A stretch of 35,007 nt of DNA from Nemertoderma westbladi. Lineage: Eukaryota > Xenacoelomorpha > Nemertodermatida > Nemertodermatidae. The notes beneath the pieces are model-generated. The model was not told where the DNA came from, did no database searches, and saw only the letters and a program-made list of their open reading frames with translations. Each line of letters opens with the position of its first letter. Position 1 is the stretch's first letter. The stretch is from the NCBI GenBank assembly GCA_032718475.1, contig JAUCBJ010005272.1:1-35007 (forward strand). Reading direction: 5' to 3'. The translations under genes and the position numbers were made by a program. Positions 1-13,400 of the stretch are shown here, one piece after another.

Positions 1-480
1 AGAGCCTGAGATATCACAGTCTTCCAGATCCTGGATAGCTTGTGGATGGCCGTCCCGGCTTTCCCTTGGCGATTTCAGAAATCTTTACTAGAGCTTTGAA
101 CTCATGATTCAAGGTAGCAGAAGTGATTCACATGAATTACCAGTCCATCCAGCAATTAAATGTTATATTGGTCGATTTTCTGCTGGGCTGAGTCCATGTC
201 TACATGTTCAGAATCTTTGTACTATTCACAAAGAGGCCAACACTGGGTGCAGCCTTATTAAAGCTAGATAACAGCTTCTGAGCCCCCACCAATGTCTATG
301 GCAGTAGACCAAGGTTATCAACAAAGTCAAGATCGGTTAGAATTTCTGCTGGGGATCCACAACTACTATTACCTGAAAATGGATATATCTCTACCCCATC
401 AGCACTATGAATATCGAGAGATATCCACAGCACATAGTGAAGAGGAAAGGGTTTATGCTGTGTTGCCAATTGGAACACAG
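1..480 (-). pseudogene. Decayed LINE reverse transcriptase fragment
   Basis: The minus strand reads HYVLWISLDIHSADGV, then EILTDLDFVDNLGLLP, then after a stop GAQKLLSSFNKAAPSVGLF, a damaged copy of the RT palm region. The intact copies at 15.2 and 32.5 kb carry TDLDFADDLGVLS and GAQRLLSSLEHAASSVGLF. Near base 50 the piece matching RKGKAWAALNRLSRIWKS survives as KGKAGTAIHKLSRIWK. Stops and the loss of the FADD acidic pair show it is dead. It runs off the left edge. Confidence 0.75.
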
Positions 481-2200
481 GTTACCACAGTGCACCTCAA
501 TATGTCATTCAATATAGAGTATTGCATCAACCTCCAAGCACTCCTAGCGAAAGACAGACTATGGACTCAATCTTGGTGGACAATGGGGTTATACTTATAT
601 TTTGGGGGCATACTTATACTTATATTTATATACTTACTTATCTTATATGTTTGTGCTATTTACTACAGTCTATGAACTTCTGGTTTGAAATTAAGTAAAT
701 TATGTTATAATAATGGATCTGCACCAGGAGCAAGTGTGGGGCTCGGTTGGTTACCTTGCAGCTGAGACATATGGTGACTGAATCTGGAACCAGAACTGGG
801 AGTCAGTGAGTTTTGGTATCAATGAGGTGACTGGGATGGCATCCAGCCAGCATCCGGAAGTTGGGTCATCGGTTATGTTGAGACAGGTGATCTCTAATTG
901 CATCATAGTGGCTGGGTGTTTGCTATCTTCGCATCTTAAGAGTGCCCTGGAGCATTGAATTATATTCTTCCACGATATCTGAATGCTTGTAGCATGACAT
1001 GGCAGATACGTAGTAGGTTACTAAAGCGGGGCAGTGAAGGAGTGATTGAGGCTGAACATTGTGTAGTAGGTGTCGTGGAGTGGGAGCCAGCTTGTAAGAT
1101 TTCCCTGCATTCTCCTGAAGGCAGGATATGGTGGCAGCACACCTGATTGGCACACCAAGCATCCTCATGGACCTTGATTCCTACACAGACATTATCCAAC
1201 TCCCTGTTGATGTGAACTTGGGACTTGTCAGACTCAGCACCGAGGAAGAAGAGATTGCCCTTTGATGGGTTTATGAGTCTGTATTTCCTCCCATCCCCAA
1301 TAACTAACTATTGGTAGGTGCTCCAGGACAATCCAGTAGTTGTTGGCAAGATTCATATCGTTAAGGTAGCAGATATTAAACTCAGACTGCAGCGACTGGA
1401 TAAGAGTTCAAGGTGTATTTGAACAGGAGGAGGAGGAGGAGTGTCCTCTCCCCAGAGAGAAAGGAACTGTCACCAGCATATGGTTGTAGATGCTGGGGCA
1501 ATGCTGTTGTACAGTCTCGATAGGGTGTCACGTCCTCCATTATGAGAAACTATGCTGCATTTGCCAAATTATGTGGTACAGATGGGATGAGGGATGTTGC
1601 CCACAGCCACAAGGCAAATGGTACCCTTCACATCGCCATACTTGATCTTCTCAGCTACCACTGTGGTGAGATGGATGTGATTGTCCCAGTCCTTGGGCCA
1701 GCAGATCCAGTAGTAGTGCTTTGTGAGTTTGCAATGTGGTTGCTCTGGAACTCTCATATGGGCCAATTGATCTGGGAGGCGAAGGATCGTTGGTGTCAAC
1801 AAACACCCCGGCCAGGGGTGGGAATACAGTAGTGGACAAGTAGTAGGAGGCTAAGTCTGGGTACAGCTGGGTTTGCTGGTGATTGTGGAGAGAAGATCGT
1901 CTAGATTGGTCCAAGCTGCCTTCGGTAAGTGTCTCCGCTAATTTGTCTGTGAGTTTCGCAGCAGCTCCAGCATATGTCCTCAGCTGAGTATTTTATTGGC
2001 AGAGCCATGGGAGACAGCAGATCGGGAGCAGGTGAATCCAAGACAGTTGGTATGTTGAGGGCAGGGGGAAATCCATGTCGAGACCCAGATCCCTGGCAGT
2101 GGTTCTAGATATATAACATGCTAATGAATTAACAAGGGAGGTCTCAAATATTACTTGGGTAAAATCCTTGGCTGTGCTACAATATCTCAGGATTTAATGC
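481..2200. other. Unassigned GC-richer remnant, probably decayed mobile DNA
   Basis: This stretch is visibly richer in G and C than the surrounding AT-rich DNA and holds several short open frames on both strands, none with a recognised motif, splice context or start. It abuts a dead RT fragment, so it may be the rest of that element or an older insertion. Nothing supports a live gene. Confidence 0.4.
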
Positions 2201-2321
2201 TCATGAAAAGTTATCGTTCATATAAAAAAAAAAGTTACTTTTGCACTTAAAAATAAACCATTAAACGAACTAAAATCACCAATACATCCAATCATAGTTT
2301 GCTAGTACTTAATCAAAAATG

Positions 2322-2765
2322 TGTGACGAGCGATGAAAGTAAGCGAGCTTAGAACACAGGTACCACTAACTCAATCGGTGTGCCTGTTGTTCTGTTGTGG
2401 GGTGAGCGACGAAAGTAAGCGAGCTTAGCATACAGGTACCACTAACTCAATCGGTGTTTCTGTTGTTCTGTTGTGGGGCGAGCGACGAAAGTAAGCGAGC
2501 TTAGCATACAGGTACCACTAACTCAATTGGTGTCTGTTGTTGTGTTGTGGGGCGAGCGACGAAAGTAAGCGAGCTTAGCATACAGGTACAACTAACTCAA
2601 TCTGTGTTTCTGTTGTGGGGCGAGCGACGAAAGTAAGCGAGCTTAGCATACAGGTACCACTAACTCAATCGGTGTGTCTGTTGTTCTGTTGTGGGGCGAG
2701 CGAAGAAAGTAAACGAGCTTAGCATATAAGTACCACTAACTCAATCGGTGTGTCTGGCGTTCTGT
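2322..2765. repeat. About six copies of a 77-bp tandem repeat
   Basis: Each unit holds the core gcgagcgacgaaagtaagcg, then agcttagcatacaggtac and cactaactcaatcggtgt, and ends in a short ctgttgttctgttgtg tract. Units are slightly shorter or longer because that last tract varies. The array runs directly into a dispersed repeat (2766-2900). Confidence 0.85.
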
Positions 2766-2900
2766 TGTGTTCAATTTTAAACGTTAATAACTCAGCCAAA
2801 TGTTAAAGAAATTTAACCAAACTTGGTACATATGTAGTCTGGCCAAAGTTTAGAAATTTTCCAAGTTGAATTTCCGTGTGGCCTTCGAGAAGCTAAGATA
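2766..2900 (+). repeat. Dispersed repeat, copy 1
   Basis: The piece ccaaacttggtacatatgta followed by gtctggccaaagtttagaaa recurs in inverted orientation at about 25600-25660. It is probably the end of a non-autonomous DNA element. Confidence 0.55.
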
Positions 2901-4169
2901 ATAGCAGTTAATTAGTTAATTATGTTGATTAGCATAAAAACATCAATTTCAACCTACCTCTTAAAGAATATTAATTATTTTCTAGTATAAGATTTAAATA
3001 ATCATACTTCAAAATTATATAACTGTATTCCCCATACCCCATTCCATTATAGTTTTTAATTAGTTCAAGAGATTTGCTTTAAGAAATGTGTTTTTAATTG
3101 ATCTAAACGTAATTAAGTTAAAATGCATTCAATCATTTCTTTTCCTTGGCATTCTTGATATTGCCTATTAGATGGGAAACAGTTCAATCATTTCACCACC
3201 ACTCAGCTTGCTTTATCTTGCACAATGATTGGCGAATTTAATCGTGATTCTTTACATATTAGCTAAATGATATCGTTGAGGCATTGACCTGATAAATTAA
3301 TATTTCAGTATCAATACTATCGGCATAAGGTAAGTTTTAATAATTTTTACAAATTGGGTTGCCTCCGCACCTAAAAATATATTACTTTAAAACACTAATT
3401 TCCTGTTAACACCTCTCTCTGCCTTCCATTAATCCTCTGTGCTCCTTTGGGTTGGGGTGGTGCAGATTAAGAGGACGGTTGAAGCAAGGGGGGGGGGGGG
3501 GGAATCTTTCCTCTCTTCTTTGATTTATTGTTATTGGCGTTTTGGTTAAATTTTCTTAATTATTTATTTAAATTTCTTAAGTACCGATTTTGGGATAGAA
3601 CTGCTCAATTTTAATCTGTATCTAATAACTGAGCCTCATCCTGCGCGATGGCCCCACGAACGTGTATTTCTGTAAGCAGTTCTTTTACACAAGTTTGCAC
3701 AAAGTTTACAAACATCTATCTGAGGAATCTATCTATTTGCAACTACCCAGCTTTTCGACAATAATGACCGCTTTGGATGCGGATTGAATGATTTACATTT
3801 TGAATCAGGGGTATGGTGCAATTGACGAAGCAAAAATATAATTATTTGCAATATTTATTACAGCAGCAAAATAGAGAATAAAAATTACTAATACCGCAAT
3901 AATTGGCAATATTGTAAATTTTGCTAGCACTATTAGTAGTTATAGTTCGACAATTCTTTAACAACATACTACTGACTGAGTCTGTTTGACTTAAAGTTTT
4001 TTTTTCCCCGACTTCCAGACGCTTTTAATATATAAAAATGTATCATACAGTACATACAATAAAAACAGAGTGGGAAATTCAAATTCAAAGTAATTCAAAG
4101 TAATTCAAATTCAGCATAACGAGCTAATGGTTACCCATGCATTATGGTTACCTATGCATTGATACTTAC
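2901..4169. other. No gene seen; expected site of gene A's next intron
   Basis: AT-rich DNA with a 15-G run at 3488-3502. I looked on the minus strand for FN3, transmembrane or tail exons like those of gene B and found none. Confidence 0.5.
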
Positions 4170-4400
4170 TGAATTGGAAGCACCAGTCACATGACTTCGC
4201 GCAGTTATTCCACATATAAGAAGGATTCGTCTTACAAAGACCCTGTTTCGCCCAACCTTTACAACTTTGCGATCTATCTTTACAAGTTGGAAATTTTTCC
4301 TTGGAGTAGCTGTCCAAGTGAAAATCCTTCAGCTTATAATTAACATGAATCGTTGTACCTTTGATGCATCCAAATTTGGTGTTATAATCTTTGAATAAAT
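4170..4400 (-). CDS. Gene A exon 4: ShKT domain
   Basis: 231 bp, phases 1 and 1, acceptor CAACCCACAG, donor GTAAGT. It contains KFGCIKG, then DFHLDSYSKE and a ShKT module with spacing C-x6-C-x8-C-x10-C-x3-C-x2-C (NPSYMWNNCAKSCDWC). This is the best-preserved block between A and B apart from the conversion tract. Reading through the donor meets a stop after about 19 residues, so an intron-retained form would end just after ShKT. Confidence 0.92.
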
Positions 4401-7400
4401 CTGTGGGTTGACAATAAAAGAAAATAATGTTGTATGGTGATGATGATTTTTGAGTTAATGACGTCTAAAGATTTAATTAATGAAATTATGAGAAACGGCT
4501 AAATAATAAATTACCAATAAATAGCAAGTAACTGATAATCACCAATCTATCTAACCCACATTAGGCAGATTACATGTTAGTGCAGAAGGGAAGAAGTCCT
4601 TGGATATCTCAATCAATGGTGCGAAAGATGGAGGCATTGATGCCAAAGAAAGTGGCAAAGAGGAGGCGGCACTGAGGCAGGAATCTATCAACAAAAGTGA
4701 CAACCGACAGCAGACAACCGACAGCAGACAACTGACGGTTTTTACTTTTCGGTCGATATATTATATATTATATTATTATATATGAAGAATTTGTATTTGT
4801 TTTAAGAATGGTGTATTTATTAAATATAATAAAATAGCCTAGCGCTGATGCAAAACCATGCAACTTTGGAACGCCCGCCTCAGTTATTTCTCAACGAAAT
4901 TCAGATTGTGCTACATTTCTGGAATACTTGCACGGCCGGGTTTCTAGCAGTACCAACAAACAGCTATAAGGTAGACGAATAACTGCGGTAGGACTGGTGC
5001 AATATCGACGGAGATACTTTTTTTAAACGCTTGTAGCTAAAGATTGAAAGCCCTTCTTATTCAGTACTATTGAATGCAATACATGAAGTCGTATGAAGGG
5101 CCCAATTGCAAAGTTTACTTCATTGTGGTTGTGGTGTTTTAGTAACCATAGTAACAGGAGCATGTTACAAGCAAAGTAATCCAATGCTTACCTTGAGTAA
5201 CAGCCTGTTTCGTTAAGCTGCTAGTGCTATTAAGTAAATTGATCTTTCAATTATATTGGAAGTGTAAATAAGTACTTACTAATAATTAACTAATAATTTA
5301 GGATGGGTAAGATTTAAAGTTTTTGTAGAACCAAATTTTAGGAGGATTGGTCAAAACTAAAATTTATCAAACAAATTTTTAACCCATGCACATTTAAATT
5401 TAACATTTTCTAAATTGCGTAAAAATAAAATTTTCTGAAAAAAAATTTTATGCAATAATTCCATTTTCCCTACATCAGACACCTAGTCATCGAAAATGAT
5501 GAAATAAGAATAAAAAATATTAAGTACAATCCCGTTTGACCCATGCACATGATATTTCAAAATGTACTTTTTTCGAAATTTTAGAAAAACAGCACTTTTC
5601 AACAGTTTGTAAACAAAAAACATGAATAAGTTTGGTTGTTTTCCTATTCAAATAAACAAAGCTTGACATTTTCAAAACTGAATTTAATTCTTTAATCTGG
5701 TTAACAACCACTGCTAACCCATGCACAAATCACGTCAATGTTAATACTATATACTTATTTATGTATTTATTTATTTATAGTATATTATGTAATAATTTAC
5801 CACGTTATTGACATAGAGACCCTTAATCATTTATACTTATCAATTTAATTTAATCTAGGATTAGTTTACTTTTTGAATGGCCTCCACATTATTAATTTGA
5901 CCCTTATCATGTCTATTTAATCTATTTCTATATATTTATTTAATTTATTTATTTTTCGAATGACTTCCCAATTATTTTAAACGTTTTCTGGACTCAATGA
6001 TGCTCTATTTATATTACACCGTTAGTTGCTATTCTGCTGTTTGTATTTCACTAGTTGTTGTTACTTGGTGCTCGTTAATTTGTTTTTCCCCTAATTCATT
6101 CTGTCAATAAAATAATAATAATAGTCATTTATTAAGATAAAAAACTTTGAAACGAAAATCTTCAACAAACAGTTTAATTATCAACGTCATACTTATAGCT
6201 ATGGAAGTTATGGACCTTTCAATTCCCTAATTAAATCAAAGCACAGCTGGTTTATATCCTTATAAACAAAAAGTGGAGAAACAGCATGATTAACTGCGAG
6301 GCATACAGCTCGTTGAACCTAATTAGTTCGGACCATAGAATAGGACCGATTCAATATACCAGAATAAAATAAAAGCCCACAAGTAATCAGTCAAGAGGCA
6401 TATTCCCCAGAAATCCAAACGAAAACGGTATGTCCCATGGCAACACTGTGAGGTTTATTGTACTGTAAGAGAGAAGATCTTAAGATATCTCAAGATCTAC
6501 AAAGTAAAAACCGAACAACCGAAAAAAAACAAGGTTGAGAGAGCTAAGGAAGATCTAAAATTGGCCTACAACCTCAGCCAGAAATACATACATGATAAAA
6601 TTGAAGAAATTACAACAAACTGCTCACGTACAGCAACAATCAAGACTTATCTGGCAAACTGCAAATGAGAAAAAGTAAATGTCGGAACGGTTGTGCTAAG
6701 CTGATAGTCCTGAAGAACGTGTTTGAAAATGGAAACATCACTTCAGAAACTTGTTTGGGCAGCGTCAAAACATCGAAGTCAGCCCTACAAGGAAGGTATG
6801 ACAAGACTCTACGTATAGAAACTGGGGACTCCAAAGAAGCATTAAAAACATGTCCAATCATAAAGTGAGTGGATTAGTGAAATCCCTACAGAGGTATGTA
6901 AAATCGGAGTGCTAAACAAACCAATACTGGATGTTTGTAACCAGATGCTGAAAGGGGAAAAGCCACCACTAATTTGGACTAAAAGTCAACCAAAACCACT
7001 CCCCAAAAAAGGAGACTTCGGTATACCAATAAACTATCCTGGGCCTGGGATTGTCTGCTTGTAGTAACTGCCAAAATTTACAACAAAATGATTCTATATA
7101 GAATTAGGGCTCACATAAAAAACTGCTGTGTTAGAACCAAAACGTAATTCGTCCAAATAGATCAACAATAACTCATATACTTGCACTATGGAGACTGATT
7201 GAGGGAATTAAGTCAAACAATCTCCCCGCTCTCCTGACTTTTGTGGACTTCAAGAGGAGTCCATAGAGGTAAAATGCTGGCTAGCATTAAAGCATTCGAC
7301 TCAATCCATAAAGGTAAAATGCTGGAAATCCTAAGAGCTTATGGAATACCAGAGGTAATTGTGGCTAGCATTGGATTATTATATTGTGACACAGAAGCTC

Positions 7401-10400
7401 AGGTACTCTCACCAGATGGTGAAACTGAGTTCTTCTCAAACCTGGCTGGCATACTGCAAGGTAACACATTGGCACTATTACTATTCGTAATTGTACTGGA
7501 TTACGTAATGAGCACGGCCACAAAGGGTGAAGATCTGGGATTCACTCTACAAGAACACAGAAGTAGCAGATATCTGGCATCTAAAGTGACAGACATCGCT
7601 TTGGTGATGACATCGCCCTGCATTATAATATGCACAGCTTCTACTAAATATCGTAGAGAAGGCTGCTAAGGAGGTTGGATTGCATATAAATGCTACCATA
7701 CCATGACCAAATTCAAGACTTGTAATGTTGATGTTAATGTACCTTGGATCATGGATAGAGAGTAGCAAAAACCACATAGAAGTTCGGAAAGCAAACGCAT
7801 GGGTGGGTAGCTCTATCAAAAATGGATACCATCTGGAAATCAGATCGCTCTAGGCACCTGAAGATTTCTGGCAACCAACTCAAGGAAAGCTTAGCCGTGG
7901 ATGACTGACTATGAGATATATATACCAACTTGAAAGAGATACTGAACTTGAGACAATCGAAATTGCTACCACTATTGAGTATCGGTAAGCATGGAATGAT
8001 CTCATTTCCGTAAGTCTTGATTGTTGTTATAGGTGTGCAGTTAGTTGTAACTTCTTCAATTTATCTTGTAAAAAATGTATTTCTCCTGGCTGATGTTGTA
8101 GGCCAATTTTAGATCTTCCTTAGCTTTCTCAGCCTTGTTTTTTTCGGTTGTTCGTTGTTCTGCCTTGCCGCGGCATGACTGGTCTTCTCTGTTGCAACAG
8201 CCAAGTGTGAGATCCAGCTTCACACTACAGCTGAGTAACAGGTATGAGGCTCTTGCCTCTGAGGCTGTAGATCACTGTGAGGGCTATACTGCCTTTACAA
8301 GGTCCGATTATTTAGAGCAGCAGTAGTTCCAGTACTCCTCTACGGGAGTCCATGCTGGGCTCTAACTGCTGAGTACACCAAATCTCTGGATGGCACATTC
8401 ACAAGAATGCTACGCCGGGTTCATTGTGTCAAGTACAATGCACACATCTCCAACCAGACACTATATAACATTGGAGGTGTCTCATTGGTTCCCCCAAGCT
8501 TGACACTAGAACAAAATCGCCTCCGCTTTGCAGGACATTGCTTTCGCCGTGAGGACCAGCCAGTGCATAATCTTGTACTTTGGCAGCCTCATGGAGTGAA
8601 TAAGCATGGTGGACAGCCCATGACTTTCTTGAGACGCATCTTAAAGGACACTGGCCTTAAAGATGCGGATGATCTAGCAAATGTCATGGGTGATAGGGAG
8701 TTGTGGCGGTGCAATTTTGTTGACAAGCCGGCACAGCATTCTGCAATGCAGCATGCCGATCCTAGTAGTAGTAGTGTAGTGACACTATCCTCTCTGGGAC
8801 TGGGCGCACACACTAGAATAGTACTATTTAGCAAGTCGTTAGACTTGATTACTGTAAGAAGAAAAAGCTGCTGACCACTGGCTACTGACTACTGACCTAG
8901 AGCAAAAACGGCGCTAACGATTTAGATGAAATTTTGCATGAACCATGAAAATAGATTTCTATGGGTACTTGTGAAATCGCGGTTTAAATTGAAACATCTC
9001 AACTTGTTTTATTTCGGAAAATAGCCCCAAAACACGAATATTGCCATCGCGCAATCATAAAAACACCAGCTGGCACTCATGAAAAATGTATAGTGCATTC
9101 AATAGGAAGGGCCAACTAACAAAGAAGTACTTTCTGTGCCACGTATTATCACTCTACTCTACAACCCAGACATTAAGCAAACATTAACTGGTTTAGCTGG
9201 CTATTACAGTCTCAGCTGGATAACTCTTCCCAATGTTAATTAATAATTGGCGTGCAAGCGAAACAACTGTTAGTTACACAGTATGTTAGCTACTATTGAT
9301 TGTACTATGCTCTCATCTAATTATTGTATTATTTTGAAATGTTTGTGCCAACATTAATACTGTGGAGCATGTATGCTTATAAGGAAGAATGTTTACTCAG
9401 CCTCATAATGATTCTCCATAAGGCTAACATTATAGTTTGAAATATAAAAATCTGTTATAATAATAATATAATTATTATTTTTGTTTTTTTGTTTTTCAAA
9501 GTTACTACAACAGCCCCATTTAGTAACATTTTCAATGTTACTATGGGCTTTTTTCTGTGGTTTTTTTTTCAATGACTTCGCCCCAGATTCTCTGATATGC
9601 CTCGCCTTTTCATGATATTGAATATGGGATCAACGAAATTTGCTCTACAACATTCAAATCCATTTCTCATGGTAACTTATTCAATGGTGTTACTCAAAGG
9701 AGTTCTCCAGGGGGACACATTAACACCATTTATCTTCTAGCCATCTTGCTGTCGACTACAATCTGCATGTCTCAACACTGTAGTATCTTTCGATTAGTTT
9801 AGATGAAGCGGCTTCCAGTATCTGACATCAGCTTCCATTGATGTCAGGTAATTTGTCTCACCACAGAATATTTTAGGTCTTGAAAATGTAAAATCGGAAA
9901 TATAAAACTTATAGATGACTTTTGCAACCTTGGCCCTGTGGTCCTCATTTATAGATCTAACAAATGAAAGGTGCGGAAGGAACATATTTCGATTATTTTT
10001 TGTGCATACACTGACAGATTTACTTACTTCTTTTAGAACAACGATTTATTATGGTATTTTTGCATGGGAATATATCCTCCATTAACCGGTAAGCCACCAT
10101 ATCATACGACTCCAACTCAACTCGTGTGTCAATCTCATTATGAATCCCATCAGCTCCATTATTGTTACCACCATTCACGTCAAAGAAGGTTTGAGTTACT
10201 AAAAAAGCAAATTCCTTATATGTAAATCAATGAATCAATTGTTATGGAAGCAACAACTATATTGAATCCAAACATTTAATAGTGAATAAATAATTGTGTA
10301 GGCCTATGTCATACCACTGACTCCTCATAGTAGGGTAGCTCAAGGAGAAAATCGTTAATTGTGGGACAAAAGCATAAGTGTCATGATATGGTATATAGAA

Positions 10401-13400
10401 AAATGTGTAGAATAATCTGAGCATGTGTAGTAATGTCAATTATAATTCTAGAATTCCAAAATGGCTATATATAATTATTGCATTATTATCTGATAATTGA
10501 CCATTTTACTACTCGAATAAAATACAACAATAGCTACCGGTAGTAGAGCTCTTATATCAAGGGCATCGTAATATATATTATTAGGATGGCCTTGATTATA
10601 TGTTTGTTTACAAAACTTTCTAGAATGATTTAAGTAGCCAAGGATATCTTGTTCTTCTGGCACAATTCAGTACCTGATCACTTATCTAAAACCTTACTAA
10701 ATCTACTCCTTGTTAGAGAAATAGTAAAAATAGTTCTAAGTACTTTTATAGATTATTATATACACATGGTGTATATCACATTATGACAGTATATGCCAGT
10801 CTGTATAATTAAAATAATTACACATGTTGTTTATCTCCAGTTTCCATCATAATTACACTAAATTTCCAAAAGTTAGTAGGGATATATATGTATATTGTAT
10901 ATATATAAATCGATTAGTTCCTTATTGCGGATAAAATGGAAGCACAATTATTATATATACCACCACCATAAATATATAACAGAATTTACAACATAGGTAA
11001 TAACATAATGAAATACAGTTAGGGGGGGGGGGGATGATAGAAAAGCTATTATGTACATGAGTTTACAAGGCACTGTAGGATCTGTGGATGTCGCACTGAC
11101 ACTTCACTGACCAGTTGAGAGCGATGTGGACATTCAAATAAATAATGCTCCTCCGTTTCAGGTTTACCACAGGCGCACAAGTCATTTTCGAAGTCACCAT
11201 ATATGTAACGCATGTGTGCTAAGTTGGACTGACCAATAAGTAGCCCTAATATAAATGACTCTTGACTTCTTGTACAATTAAGAGCGATTGGTGATATGGT
11301 AGGTGTGAGTACTTCATCTGGGTCATCATAAGATTCTTTCAAGCGCGATTTCCATAAGTGTTGAATATAACTATAAATTTCATTTTGTGTATATTTGAAT
11401 ATCTTTGTGTCTAGTTTATCGGTTGGTAGAAGCGATGTTGCGGATCGAGCGATAGGTAACTCCTTACCAAGCAGTTATGTCTATGGAATATGTGTTGGTG
11501 GCTGTTCTGATTAGTCAACCATATATTTTTTGTTGGACTATCTGTTCTGGAACACAATTTTAGCAAACCATAGATTCAAACCATAGTTTTGGATACGGTA
11601 AACCACATATCACATTCAGTTGTTCACGGCTTGGGTTATGTATATTCCCGATATTCTTAAGCATATTACATAATATGTGTAGCAGCTTCCCACAAACTCC
11701 AATTTTAAAAAGTTTATACAGCAACCCGTTTACCCAGACACTATCAAAAGCTTTCTCAAAGTCTATCATTAAAGCTATCCCTTGTTTCTTCAAACATATA
11801 TCATCATGGATTGCTCCAGTAAGGCCATATAGATAGTCAGTTGTACTAGATCCTTTTCTGCAGTATTGGTATGATCCATTGGTCAATAACTTTTCTAAAC
11901 GGTTATCCATTAGGCGCTCAAACAATTTGGCAAAGTAAGAATTTATTGTGATAGGCCTATATGAACCACTAACTTGGTAAGATGGCTAGGTTGGTTTTTG
12001 TAAGAAGATATTGTTATTAGATTATCCAGTTATTAGACATAAGTATAAGGTAGAAAATACGACTTGCCCCAAAAACCAAGGCTCTTTATATATAGCGGGT
12101 GTAGAGCATCTCGGTCACATGATTTACCATAGCAGTTAACTGATTTAATTGCTAGTTTTAATTCATCAAAGGTGAATTCACTGTTACATAAATTATCTTT
12201 CACTAGGTCAATCATCTCTTCACGTTCATGGTTGGTGCATAAATCATCAGGGTTATTTGTTGCAGAGCAACCAACAATTTGGTTATGGTGTTCTTTAATG
12301 AACTTGTCAACATGAGCCTTAAATTCATTATCAAAAGCTTCCTCCAATAAATGTTTTCCAGTGTAAAAAGTATCATACAATAATTCACATTTTTCCGCAT
12401 CAGTTGTTAATAATTTATCACCGCATTTAAGTGATTCCACATTATTATTTCCTGCATTGTTTTCATTAATCAAACGACTGTATGCCTTCCAAAAGTTACT
12501 TCCCGTTTTTGTGTTTAGTTCATTAAGCTGCGTATTAAGCCAACTATTTCTTGCACTTAATAAAGCATCAGAAAATAACTCCTTTGCTTGTTTATGCAGC
12601 AGTTGTTAGGGAAAATTCACCTAGTCGTTATGGAAACGTGTATCACCTTCAATGTCACTACTAACCATAATATATAGCTAGTTATATTGTCTAATCCCAG
12701 TTTCAATCATAATTACATTGGATAAACAGCCGTTGCTAGGGAAAGGTCACATTGTTATAGCAAATAAGACCAAAATTATCTGGTTGCCATGAAAAAGTCA
12801 CTCCATTGCTAAGGAAGTAACCAACAGGCTCAGATTAATCTTCAATTTCTTTTACATATGGTTAAATTTTCATGCTTTTTGTCAAGCAATTAATGATTTT
12901 GCTATTTTATTAGCGTTAAGTCAACAGCGACTTCTTGAAATTAATGATGTAATTCACTCAATGTCTGCATACTTGATAATGAAGCAATCTTAAGGGCCTA
13001 GTCAGAACTTATATCAACTATAATGATACAATATTTAATTCAATCTGGAAGGGGCTACTAATGGTCCGCCACCCCTAACTCACACATTGATTTACACCAA
13101 CTTGTTTTCTATATTATATAATGATGCAATATTTAAAACATCAGTTGGGAGTCGAAATCCTTGAATATATAGAGAAAACAGATGCGGTGAATATGTACTA
13201 AACTGATTGAAATGTGCTTAAACTGGTGCATTATATCATTGAAAAGTCTATCATTGAAAATTGTACAATATGTTTAGTACACCGACCTGAGAAGCTTTAA
13301 TAACATTTAATTATGAAACTTTGGCTCGCACTAAATGTAGTAATACTGACTTACCGAAAGTAGGCCTACTTTATTCTAGTGTTGACATTAAGATATCTGT

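Noticed and set aside
292-675. 127-residue plus-strand frame
   Set aside because: Its first half is antisense to a decayed RT; the hydrophobic end comes from a T/A-rich repeat.
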